64,000 nucleotides of DNA from RGIG5579 sp045597125 (GTDB taxonomy: Bacteria; Bacillota; Clostridia; Oscillospirales; SIG627). The stretch is from the NCBI GenBank assembly GCA_045597125.1, contig JAZODR010000038.1, forward strand, positions 38,475-102,474. Reading direction: 5' to 3'. Below are positions 52,269-60,383 of the stretch, one piece after another. The notes below the pieces were generated by a model. It did not search any database and was not told where the DNA came from. It worked only from the letters and a program-made list of their open reading frames with translations. How positions within the stretch are numbered: position 1 is the first letter of the stretch; the number at the start of each line of letters is the position of its first letter. The position numbers and the translations under genes were made by a program.

Positions 52269-53468
52269 ATGGAAAAGGCTATTGGCATTATTTGTGAATT
52301 CAATCCCTTTCATTTTGGTCACGCGTATTTATTGCAAAAGGTGCGCGAGGCATTTCCCAATCACGGCATCGTTTGTGTAATGAGCGGGAATTTTGTACAG
52401 AGAGGTTCTTTTGCCATTCAGGAAAAATATAGCCGTTCCTTTTGTGCTATGCAGAGCGGGGCTGATATCGTTTTGGAAATGCCGTTTCCTTTTGCTTGTC
52501 TTTCGGCTGAAAGCTTTGCTTCTGCGGGGATTCAAATTCTTGCAGGTCTGGGCATTTGCGATACTCTTGCTTTTGGTACGGAATTTGCCAATATAAAGGC
52601 ATTGTCCGATTGCGCAAAGAATCTTGCGTCTTTAGAATTTGAATCTGCCTTAAAAGACTATTTTTCTCATCATCCCGGTGCGGGTTATCCTGCCGCAAGA
52701 GAGGCGGTTTACACAAAATTGTACGGAACTTTTCCTGCCCTCTCGCTTCCGAATGCTTCTCTTGGAGTCAATTATATCCTTGCTTCTGAAAGGCAAAAAG
52801 CAAACTTCTCGTTTTTTCCCGTAGAGCGAAAAGGAGAAGGCTTTCATTCCTTAAAAAAAGAGGGGGAATTTCTCTCTGCTACCGCTATACGAAATTGCAT
52901 TTGGGAACAAGAGAGCTTGGCGGGTATCGTCCCGGAGGTCACGCTATCCGAAATGGCCGTGGAGAAAGAAGCAGGGCGCTTTCCTGTTTCTATCGAATCC
53001 CTTGCTTCTGTGCTATTCTATTTGATAAAGACCAAAAGCCGCAAGGAGCTTTCTTCGGTGTACGGATTTTCAGCCTTGTGTGACCGCGCTGTGCGCTATT
53101 GCGGTGAATGTAAAACCGTGGAAGAACTGGTGGACAAAATCAAGAATCCGTCGTTTACCGATTCTCGTATTCGAAGAGGGCTTCTCGCATTGCTTTTGCA
53201 GATTCCTCGCCATGCCGAAAAGGAGAATGTGGCATATACCACTCTTCTGGCTTCCACCTCCCGTGGACGAGAGCTTTTGGGAGTAATAAAGGAAAAGGGA
53301 ACCATTCCCATTTTTACAAAGCCTGCCCATGCGCTCCGCAGCGAGGATATAGCGGTACAGCGCCAAGCATCCAAAGCTTTTTTGGCAGATGAAATTTATG
53401 CTATGGCTTTTCCTGAAAAACAAAAGGACGGTTTCTTCATCAAAAAAATGCCTCATATCGGTTCTTAA
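52269..53468 (+). CDS. tmcAL: tRNA(Met) cytidine acetate ligase TmcAL (YlbM)
   Basis: A 399-residue enzyme that makes N4-acetylcytidine at the wobble base of elongator tRNA-Met using acetate and ATP. The nucleotidyltransferase start IGIICEFNPFHFGHAYLL carries the HxGH motif (Glu-Phe-Asn-Pro-Phe-His). VMSGNFVQRGSFAI, VLEMPFPFACLSAESFA and a C-terminal SRIRRGLLALLL-type block follow, as in YlbM. Ribosome site AAAGGAGTC. No clear terminator follows; the next promoter is at 53516. Confidence 0.94.
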   Translation: MEKAIGIICEFNPFHFGHAYLLQKVREAFPNHGIVCVMSGNFVQRGSFAIQEKYSRSFCAMQSGADIVLEMPFPFACLSAESFASAGIQILAGLGICDTLAFGTEFANIKALSDCAKNLASLEFESALKDYFSHHPGAGYPAAREAVYTKLYGTFPALSLPNASLGVNYILASERQKANFSFFPVERKGEGFHSLKKEGEFLSATAIRNCIWEQESLAGIVPEVTLSEMAVEKEAGRFPVSIESLASVLFYLIKTKSRKELSSVYGFSALCDRAVRYCGECKTVEELVDKIKNPSFTDSRIRRGLLALLLQIPRHAEKENVAYTTLLASTSRGRELLGVIKEKGTIPIFTKPAHALRSEDIAVQRQASKAFLADEIYAMAFPEKQKDGFFIKKMPHIGS

Positions 53469-53515
53469 TTCGGAAAATTTGGAATGATTGAAAAGAATTG
53501 GCTTTGTGTCGATTC

Positions 53516-53544
53516 TTGACGAAAAGCCGAACCTATGATAAAAT
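53516..53544 (+). promoter_or_regulatory. Promoter for the dockerin-cohesin gene pair
   Basis: TTGACG (53516-53521), 17-base spacer, TAAAAT (53539-53544), 40 bases before the start codon. Confidence 0.65.
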
Positions 53545-53584
53545 TTTAACGTTTGAATGATTGCACAGAAAGGATGTGTTTGTA

Positions 53585-55645
53585 ATGAGAAAAAACGGAT
53601 CGCTTTGTTTCCGTACTCTTTCTCTTTTTCTTTCCCTTCTGCTCATCTTATCCTCATTTTCTTATCCTGTTTTTGCTGAAGGTGAACCCCGCGCGGGTAT
53701 TGTTACGGGAAACGGCGTCAATGTTAGAAGCGGTCCCGGCAAATCTCATCCCTCCATTGGAGTTGTGCTCAATAGCGGCCATGCGGTCAGCGTTTTGGGA
53801 GAGGCAGCCGATGCCTCCGGTGTCCCTTGGTATCAGATTTCTTTCACACTGCGCGGTGGGAGTTATACGGGCTATATGCACAGTGACTATATACGCATAC
53901 TTCCTACTGTAAATCCCGATGCTCCTCCTGTGGAAAATCCCGATTTCGAGACTCAGCTTGCAGCTTTTCCTGAGGATTATAAGGCAGCACTTACTGCCCT
54001 TCATCAGCTTCATCCCTCTTGGAATTTTATTGCTTACGAGACTGATTTGGATTGGACGGCGGTGCAAAAGCTGGAAAACAGACTTGGCTGGAGCTACATT
54101 AACGACGGCATCATTTCCCACTACTCTACGGCCGGTGGCTCTTATGATTGGGAGACGGATACGTATTTTGTTAAAGAAGGCTCTAATTGGTATCAGGCAC
54201 ACCCCGATATGGTAGCCTTCTTTATGGACCCTCGCAACTTTCTGAACGAAAATGATATCTTCCAGTTTGAACTTTTGGCTTTTTCTCCCGCATCCCAAAC
54301 GGAAGAAGCTATTGCTTTGATGCTGGACGGAACTTTTATGGAAGGCAAGACCACCATGAATCTTGCGGGAGCAGAGGTTTCCTATGCCAGAGCTTTTCTG
54401 GATGCGGCAAATAATGCCGGCGTCAGTGCTTTCCATCTTGTGGCCCGTTGCATTCAAGAGGTTGGTTGGGGAGGCTCTTCTTGCAGCCTGGGCACTTACC
54501 CCGGCTACGAGGGATACTATAATTTCTTCAATATCGGCGCTTATACCGGTGCAAAAGACGGTATGATTTATGCCAAAAATAACGGATGGAATACTCCTTA
54601 TAAAGCCATTCTTGCAGGCGGAGATTTTATCTCAAGCAATTATATTGCCCGCGGGCAGAATACTCCCTATTTTCAGAAATATAATGTAGTAGAGAAAAAC
54701 AACGTTGCGGGTCATCAATACATGACCAACGTTGCCGCCGCCCGTAGCGAGGGTAGAATTCAGAAAAACAAATATATTGACCTGGGTATGCTGGAAACAG
54801 GCTTTACCTTTTCCATTCCCGTATATAAGAATATGCCTGCTTCTGTTTGTGCTGCGCCCGCTCCCGCAGGCAGTCCCAATAATTATCTGAAGAGCTTGAA
54901 TATCGAAGGCTATTCTTTAACACCTACCTTTGATTTCTACGATTGTCTGAACAACGGAAGAACCGCATATGCCTTGAGAATTCAAGGAAATGTTTCTTCA
55001 ATCAACGTCAGTGCTTCCCCTGTGAGCAAATCTGCTACCTTAAGCGGACATCTGGGGAATATTCCAATTATGGCGGGGGATAATACCATCGTGATTTCTT
55101 GTACCGCCGCAAATGGCTCGGTTCGGAATTTTACCGTGACCGTCACCTTGGAGGGAACGGGTTCTGCAGAAGGTCCTCCTTCCTATATCCCACCTACACC
55201 TCCCGCCCCATCCAATCCATCGGGGACTCCTTCGGGATGGAATCCTCCCTATGCCATTCAGGGAACGGTTCTGACTGGACTGACTCCCGGAACTGAAATC
55301 GGCGCCTTTATCAATTCCCTCGGCCTTTTCGGAGCGGCTTCTGCGCAAATTACGGATCAAAACGGTGTTGCTGTTTCGGGCACTATGCGAACGGGGCTTA
55401 TCCTTAATTATTTTGATGGTTTTACGACTGTTCAATATCGCATTGTTATCTACGGAGATGTAAATGGCGATTCTTCTATTGATGCCATCGATCTGCTTTT
55501 GGTTCGCAAAAATTTGTTAGGACTTGTGGCTTTATCTGATACTGCCCATAAGGCATCGGATGTGAATCGTGATGGTGCCGTGGATGCCATTGATCTGCTT
55601 CTGGTCCGTAAAGCCCTTCTCGGTTTGACTTCCATTCAACAGTAA
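53585..55645 (+). CDS. Secreted SH3-glucosaminidase with C-terminal type I dockerin
   Basis: A 686-residue secreted cell-wall hydrolase. In order: signal peptide (1-32); bacterial SH3 domain (about 38-105, VTGNGVNVRSGPG); a glucosaminidase-type catalytic domain (about 215-430, with catalytic glutamate 292 in ARCIQEVGWGG and YYNFFNIGAY); a cadherin-like beta domain (about 435-525); a proline-rich linker; and a dockerin (about 624-680). The dockerin has two calcium-binding repeats, DVNGDSSIDAIDLLLVRKNL and DVNRDGAVDAIDLLLVRKAL, nearly identical to each other. The enzyme should cut glycan strands of peptidoglycan, and the dockerin should attach it to a cohesin. The next gene, 12 bases on, encodes one. 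Confidence 0.88.
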   Translation: MRKNGSLCFRTLSLFLSLLLILSSFSYPVFAEGEPRAGIVTGNGVNVRSGPGKSHPSIGVVLNSGHAVSVLGEAADASGVPWYQISFTLRGGSYTGYMHSDYIRILPTVNPDAPPVENPDFETQLAAFPEDYKAALTALHQLHPSWNFIAYETDLDWTAVQKLENRLGWSYINDGIISHYSTAGGSYDWETDTYFVKEGSNWYQAHPDMVAFFMDPRNFLNENDIFQFELLAFSPASQTEEAIALMLDGTFMEGKTTMNLAGAEVSYARAFLDAANNAGVSAFHLVARCIQEVGWGGSSCSLGTYPGYEGYYNFFNIGAYTGAKDGMIYAKNNGWNTPYKAILAGGDFISSNYIARGQNTPYFQKYNVVEKNNVAGHQYMTNVAAARSEGRIQKNKYIDLGMLETGFTFSIPVYKNMPASVCAAPAPAGSPNNYLKSLNIEGYSLTPTFDFYDCLNNGRTAYALRIQGNVSSINVSASPVSKSATLSGHLGNIPIMAGDNTIVISCTAANGSVRNFTVTVTLEGTGSAEGPPSYIPPTPPAPSNPSGTPSGWNPPYAIQGTVLTGLTPGTEIGAFINSLGLFGAASAQITDQNGVAVSGTMRTGLILNYFDGFTTVQYRIVIYGDVNGDSSIDAIDLLLVRKNLLGLVALSDTAHKASDVNRDGAVDAIDLLLVRKALLGLTSIQQ

Positions 55646-55657
55646 GGAGTTATCAAG

Positions 55658-57265
55658 ATGAAAATGAATCGAATTTTATCCATTTTTTTGGCACTGGTAC
55701 TGGTGTTGGCTTTATTTTCCATATCGGTTTTTGCCGCTTCCGCAAGTTTTTCCTTGTCTGCACCTTCTTCTGTTACCGTTGGCAGTCAGGTGAAAGTTAC
55801 GGTAAAGCTTTCTTCTGCGGAAAAAATCGGTTCTTGGCGTTTCTCTGTTAGCTATGATCCTTCGATTCTTGAATATGTCGGTGGCGCCGATAGCGGTGGC
55901 GGAGGAGCGGTTTCTTTTGCAGATTCCAGCGACGGCATTTCCTCTTTTTCTAAAACGATTACCTTCCGCTGCAAGAAGATTGGTTCTGCTACGGTTTCTG
56001 TAGGAAGTGCGCAGGTGGTTAGTTTCGATACCGCCTCTAATATGACTGTCAATGCTCCTTCCAGAAAGATTAATATCGTTGCTGCACCTAATCTTTCGGG
56101 TGAAAATCACCTTTCTGCGCTTTCTGTGTCCCACGGTGAATTAAGCCCTGCATTTGCCACAGATACTACCGCTTATACCCTTACCGTTCCTTATGAAATT
56201 TCGTCTTTGTCTTTCTTTGCAACTGCAAAAGACAACAAGGCTAGTGTTTCTGTGACTCCTTCTGATGCCCTTACAGTCGGTGAGAATCAGATTGCTGTGG
56301 TGGTTACGGCGGAAAATGGTAGTAAGCGTACTTATACGGTTACCGTTACTCGTACCCAGTCTGAGCTTGCGGGTGTTACCGTAGATCTGAACGGCGGCAC
56401 CTATAACGTTGCCTACGATCCTGCGACCCTTACCATCCCCGAAAATTATACTCCCGCTACGGCTGAATACGGCGAGAAGAAAATCCTTGTCTACACTGCC
56501 CCTCAAAATGTTCTGCAGATTGCATATCTTTTTAATGAAACTTCCGGTTCTTGGTATATTTATGATGAGGAAGCTCAAAGTTTTTCCGAGTATCTTGCGG
56601 TGACCAATTCCGCAAATACCGTGGTGCTTCTTACCCCTCCCGAAGGCGCTGAAATTCCCGAAGGCTTTTTGCCCTATGATCTTGTGGTAGGGGAGAAGAC
56701 TTGGTCGGTTTACAAGGCGGAAAATTCCGAGAAAGAGGGAATTTGGCTTGTGTATGGAATGAATCCCGATGGAACCTGCAAATTTTTCTATTTCGATGCA
56801 TCTCTATCTACATTCTCCTCTTATTTCGAGCCTGTTGTGAATACGGCGGCGGAGGAAGAAGCGGCAAAGGAAACGGCAAAACTAAAAAGTCTTTTGAAGG
56901 AAAGCGAAATGAAGGCGGACCAAATGGAAATCTATTTCCTTTCGGCAGCCACTGTAGCAACTCTCCTTTTGATTGCACTTATTCTTTTTCTTGCCAGGAA
57001 AAAGAAGGGCAAAAAAGATAAGCAAGAGGAGAAGCACGAAAAAGTCCTTCCCGAGCTTGAAACCGCTCCTGCTTTGGAAGAAGAGAAGGCTCCCGCAGCT
57101 CCTCAAAAAAGAAAAGCAAGACGCACTTTGGAGGAAATCGGAAAAAAGGAAGAGCCTCAAATTCCCGAAACAGAAGAGAAAACTGAGGATGGTTCCGATA
57201 AAAAAACGGAGGAGAAATTTGAAAACAAATTCTCCGATGACCACATTCCTCCCATTCTTCGATAA
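55658..57265 (+). CDS. Membrane-anchored protein with cohesin-like domain
   Basis: A 535-residue protein: signal peptide (1-27); a cohesin-like beta-sandwich (about 29-140, SVTVGSQVKVTVKLSSAEKIG, WRFSVSYDPSILEYVGG); a cadherin-like beta domain (about 148-240) related to the one in the upstream gene; a further extracellular domain with Tyr/Trp-rich strands (about 245-410); one membrane helix (about 430-446); and a cytoplasmic tail of some 90 residues rich in Lys, Glu and Pro. Ribosome site AGTAAGGAG, 12 bases after the dockerin gene. The likely role is to hold the dockerin-bearing hydrolase at the membrane. That partnership is inferred from domain types and adjacency. Confidence 0.8.
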   Translation: MKMNRILSIFLALVLVLALFSISVFAASASFSLSAPSSVTVGSQVKVTVKLSSAEKIGSWRFSVSYDPSILEYVGGADSGGGGAVSFADSSDGISSFSKTITFRCKKIGSATVSVGSAQVVSFDTASNMTVNAPSRKINIVAAPNLSGENHLSALSVSHGELSPAFATDTTAYTLTVPYEISSLSFFATAKDNKASVSVTPSDALTVGENQIAVVVTAENGSKRTYTVTVTRTQSELAGVTVDLNGGTYNVAYDPATLTIPENYTPATAEYGEKKILVYTAPQNVLQIAYLFNETSGSWYIYDEEAQSFSEYLAVTNSANTVVLLTPPEGAEIPEGFLPYDLVVGEKTWSVYKAENSEKEGIWLVYGMNPDGTCKFFYFDASLSTFSSYFEPVVNTAAEEEAAKETAKLKSLLKESEMKADQMEIYFLSAATVATLLLIALILFLARKKKGKKDKQEEKHEKVLPELETAPALEEEKAPAAPQKRKARRTLEEIGKKEEPQIPETEEKTEDGSDKKTEEKFENKFSDDHIPPILR

Positions 57266-57270
57266 ATGCT

Positions 57271-57298
57271 AAAACCGACGGATTTTCGTCGGTTTTTT
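57271..57298 (+). terminator. Terminator after the cohesin gene
   Basis: Ten-bp stem AAAACCGACG/CGTCGGTTTT around GATTTT, extended by a T-run. Confidence 0.9.
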
Positions 57299-57347
57299 GT
57301 ATCATCGGGTCGAAATTTAAAAATATCAAAAAACTTCGAAAAAACCC

Positions 57348-57376
57348 TTGACAAATGATTCTTTTGGTGTTATTAT
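57348..57376 (+). promoter_or_regulatory. Promoter for the tRNA genes
   Basis: TTGACA (57348-57353), 17-base spacer, TATTAT (57371-57376), 25 bases before the tRNA-Phe 5' end. Confidence 0.75.
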
Positions 57377-57401
57377 AGCGGAGTCGCAGCGAGAGGGTTA
57401 C

Positions 57402-57474
<73 letters not shown>

Positions 57475-57509
57475 TTTTGTTTATCCTGATATTTTATCAT
57501 GATAAACAT

Positions 57510-57582
57510 GGGCCACTAGCTCAGGTGGTAGAGCACTTGACTTTTAATCAAGTTGTCCGGGGTTCGAGTCCCCGGTGGCTCA
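57510..57582 (+). tRNA. tRNA-Lys (anticodon TTT)
   Basis: Acceptor GGGCCAC/GTGGCTC pairs fully with one G-U. The anticodon arm CTTGA/TCAAG with loop CTTTTAA gives anticodon TTT, and the T-arm CGGGG/CCCCG has loop TTCGAGT. Discriminator A is followed by TCA, so CCA is added after transcription. It lies 35 bases after tRNA-Phe. Confidence 0.95.
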
Positions 57583-57596
57583 TCAGAAACAAAGAG

Positions 57597-57627
57597 GCAT
57601 CACTCCCATAAGAGTGATGTCTTTTTT
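57597..57627 (+). terminator. Terminator after tRNA-Lys
   Basis: GCATCACTC/GAGTGATGT stem (eight pairs and one G-U) with a CCATAA loop, followed by six T. Confidence 0.85.
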
Positions 57628-57638
57628 GTTTTTGCTAA

Positions 57639-57662
57639 TGAACCCGAGGGACTCGAACCCTA
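57639..57662 (-). other. tRNA 3'-end-like fragment
   Basis: On the minus strand the 24 bases read like a T-arm and acceptor end (GGG-TTCGAGT-CCC, then CGGGTTCA), with no D or anticodon arm upstream. It may be a tRNA remnant or an attachment-site scar. The rest of the 208-base gap to the next gene shows only the terminator before it. Confidence 0.4.
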
Positions 57663-57791
57663 GGTTCAGAGTCCCCGGAGAGGATGACGTTTCCGATTGT
57701 TAATATTTTGTGAAACGTTATTTATTCATTTGCCTTTCTACCTGTTTTTTGCTATTCTATACTCGGAGAAAAACATTTTTAGGAGGTTCCG

Positions 57792-59336
57792 ATGCGCCAC
57801 AATATTCTTATTAAAGCAAAATTGGCAGAAGCATTTTCGTCGGTACTCCCGGTTACTATTATTATGTTATTGCTGATGTTTACCATCACGCCGATGGATA
57901 ATGACATCTTTGTAGCATTTCTAATCGGTGTAGTATTGCTGATTATCGGCATGGGATTATTTACATTGGGAGCGGAAAATTCCATGTCTAATATTGGTGA
58001 GCGTGTAGGCGCTGATATTGTGCGAAGCCGAAAGATAAGTCTGGTTATTATTGTGGCGTTAGTAATGGGCTTTGTGATTACGATATCCGAGCCGGATCTG
58101 ACGGTTCTTGCAACACAGATTCCTTCGATCCCGAATAACGTACTGATTTACTCGATTGGTATTGGTGTCGGTATCTTTCTTGCATTTTCTTTAATTCGAA
58201 TTATCTTCCATATTAATCTGAAGTGGGTACTGATTGTTTGTTATATTGCTGTATTTGTACTGGCGGCGTTTGTTCCGGAGGATTTCCTGGCGATAGCGTT
58301 TGATTCGGGCGGTGTTACGACCGGTCCGATGACGGTGCCGTTTATTCTGGCACTTGGTCTTGGTGTATCGTCGATTCGTAGCGACGAGTCGAGTAGTGAC
58401 AGCTTCGGTCTGGTAGCATTGTCGTCCGTAGGACCGATTCTGACGGTTATGATCCTGGGACTGGTATATCCGGTGGATGCATCTGCAGGTGCGGATTCGA
58501 GTTTTGCAACTTCGCCGGATACGGTGGGTGCGATGCGCATTTTCCTGCATAACATTCCGGAGTATATGCTGGAGGTAGGAAAGGCGTTACTTCCTATTAT
58601 CGCACTGTTTTTCCTGTTCCAGATATTCCGTTTTAAGATGAATAAGAGAAATCTGATTAAGATAATTGTAGGTCTTGTGTTTACTTATATTGGTCTGGTA
58701 TTTTTCCTGACCGGTGTCAATGTGGGCTTCATGCCTGCGGGACGTTACTTAGGAACGACGCTTGGAGGCATGGGCGGTGCTGCGAGCGGATTTTCACTGA
58801 AGTGGATCAGTATTCCGGTTGCGATGGTGATCGGTTATTATATCGTTAAGGCAGAGCCTGCGGTGCACGTTATGACGAAGCAGGTAAATGAAGTTACGGC
58901 AGGAGCAATCTCGGATAAGATGCTCTTAAAGAGTCTGTCGATTGGTATGGCAGTATCGCTCGGACTTGCGATGATTCGTGCGCTGACCGGGCTGCCAATT
59001 CTGTATTTCCTCGTGCCGGGTTATCTGATTGCGATTGTGTTGTCCTTTGTGGTGCCGGATATCTTCACGGCGATAGCGTTTGACTCCGGTGGGGTTGCAT
59101 CGGGTCCGATGACGGCGACTTTCTTGTTGCCGTTTGCGATGGGTATCTGTGAGGCGGCCGGCGGTAATGTGATTACGGATGCGTTCGGTGTAGTTGCGAT
59201 GGTTGCGATGACACCGCTGATTACAATACAGATAACGGGGTTGGTATACTCGTATAAGAAGAAGTCCAAAGCACGTGTTGCAATCTATCATGATCTGCAG
59301 GCGATTGATCGTGAGGATATTGTTGTGCTGATGTAA
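57792..59336 (+). CDS. DUF1538 polytopic membrane protein
   Basis: A 514-residue protein with roughly 12-14 membrane segments in two similar halves. Each half carries the same motif: IAFDSGGVTTGPMTVPF (near residue 168) and IAFDSGGVASGPMTATF (near 430), a conserved loop likely to lie in the substrate path. I recognise it as a DUF1538 protein, a family of presumed transporters with unknown substrate. Ribosome site TTAGGAGGT. The next gene, 30 bases on, encodes a double PII-like protein, suggesting signal-controlled transport. Codon use (Pro almost always CCG) differs from the genes left of 57.3 kb. Confidence 0.82.
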   Translation: MRHNILIKAKLAEAFSSVLPVTIIMLLLMFTITPMDNDIFVAFLIGVVLLIIGMGLFTLGAENSMSNIGERVGADIVRSRKISLVIIVALVMGFVITISEPDLTVLATQIPSIPNNVLIYSIGIGVGIFLAFSLIRIIFHINLKWVLIVCYIAVFVLAAFVPEDFLAIAFDSGGVTTGPMTVPFILALGLGVSSIRSDESSSDSFGLVALSSVGPILTVMILGLVYPVDASAGADSSFATSPDTVGAMRIFLHNIPEYMLEVGKALLPIIALFFLFQIFRFKMNKRNLIKIIVGLVFTYIGLVFFLTGVNVGFMPAGRYLGTTLGGMGGAASGFSLKWISIPVAMVIGYYIVKAEPAVHVMTKQVNEVTAGAISDKMLLKSLSIGMAVSLGLAMIRALTGLPILYFLVPGYLIAIVLSFVVPDIFTAIAFDSGGVASGPMTATFLLPFAMGICEAAGGNVITDAFGVVAMVAMTPLITIQITGLVYSYKKKSKARVAIYHDLQAIDREDIVVLM

Positions 59337-59366
59337 TGAAAAGAAAGATAAGGCAGGTGATACAGT

Positions 59367-60095
59367 GTGAGTCTGTTCAATATATTTATCAGTATTACGA
59401 CCGGTGAATTCAGCGAGAAATGTCACGCGATGTACCGGGCGCATGGGCTGGAGGTGATGCTCAGCGCACTTGGCAAGGGTACGGCGGACAGTAAGTTGTT
59501 CGACTATTTAGGCCTTGAGACCAGCGATAAGCTGCTGCAGATGCTCCCGGTGACGGAGGAAAACGGAAGGGAACTTTTGAGAGAGTTTCGAAGAGCAGTG
59601 CATTATGAGAAGCGCGGCAGCGGTATAGCATTTATCCTGCCGATTAGCAGTGTTGGCGGAAAGACGATATTAGAATATATGATGGGTGGTCAGACGATGG
59701 ACGGAGCATTGGATAATAAGAATAAAAAGCAGAGCGAGCAGGGTAAGGGAAGAGCAGATGCGAAGGCGCAGCAGCCAAAGCATTTCCGTTTTGATTTGTT
59801 GATTGCGGTATGTAACCAGGGATACGCAGAGGAGGTTATGCAGGCAGCGCGTAAGGCGGGTGCCGGTGGTGGTACGATTGTGCATGCGAAGGGAACGGCG
59901 AACCAGTACACAGAGAAGTTCTTCGGAATTACGCTCTCGGAAGAGAAGGAGATCGTGCTTATTGTAACAAGAAATACGGACCGTGACCGTATCATGGAGG
60001 CAATCAAGACGGAAGCGGGCGTTGCAAGCGATGCGCACACGATTATCTTCTCGCTGCCGGTTGAGAACGTTGCCGGTATTGCGAGTTACGAGTAA
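59367..60095 (+). CDS. Tandem PII-like signalling protein
   Basis: A 242-residue cytoplasmic protein with a GTG start after AAGGCAGGTG. The C-terminal half (about 130-242: FRFDLLIAVCNQGYAEEVMQAARKAG, GGTIVHAKGT, EKEIVLIVTRNTDRDRIMEAI) is a PII-type ferredoxin fold. The N-terminal half (about 1-105) appears to be a second, more divergent copy (SLFNIFISITTGEFSEKCHAMYRAHG). A Lys/Gln-rich linker of about 30 residues joins them. PII proteins bind ATP, ADP or 2-oxoglutarate and plug transporters such as AmtB. By adjacency this one probably controls the DUF1538 protein. Its stop lies inside the left arm of a palindromic element. Confidence 0.8.
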   Translation: MSLFNIFISITTGEFSEKCHAMYRAHGLEVMLSALGKGTADSKLFDYLGLETSDKLLQMLPVTEENGRELLREFRRAVHYEKRGSGIAFILPISSVGGKTILEYMMGGQTMDGALDNKNKKQSEQGKGRADAKAQQPKHFRFDLLIAVCNQGYAEEVMQAARKAGAGGGTIVHAKGTANQYTEKFFGITLSEEKEIVLIVTRNTDRDRIMEAIKTEAGVASDAHTIIFSLPVENVAGIASYE

Positions 60096-60274
60096 TTATC
60101 TTGAGTTTTTGCATTTTACAAAAACAACTGGGGATTTGACATAGCATATCTGCGTGTGAAAAATCTATTTTTCACACTACACACTGGTGAAAGAGACAGT
60201 GCATTATGTGATATTGCTATGCCAAATCCCGTCCGTTTTTCATTGTAGAAAAAATGTAAAAACTCAAGATAATT
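60094..60274. repeat. 181-bp nested palindromic element
   Basis: The outer 17-bp arms AATTATCTTGAGTTTTT (60094-60110) and its perfect complement (60258-60274) extend inward to about 24 pairs. A second pair of arms (60130-60149 and 60211-60230, GGGATTTG/CAAATCCC ends) lies inside. A perfect 10-bp hairpin GTGTGAAAAA/TTTTTCACAC (60154-60177) sits at the centre. No open reading frame is present. It looks like a MITE-type or structured repeat and also supplies the 3' end of the PII gene. Confidence 0.75.
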
Positions 60275-60383
60275 TGATATGGTATTTCGCAAAAACTTGT
60301 GATAGAATATTATCGGTTATTGGCATGTGTTTGCAAAAACAGGGTGAGAGAGGTCGATGTTCAACCAAAGGAGAAATATACGG

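Noticed and set aside
60094..60274. Insertion sequence
   Set aside because: No transposase reading frame is present in or beside the palindrome, so at most it is a non-autonomous element.
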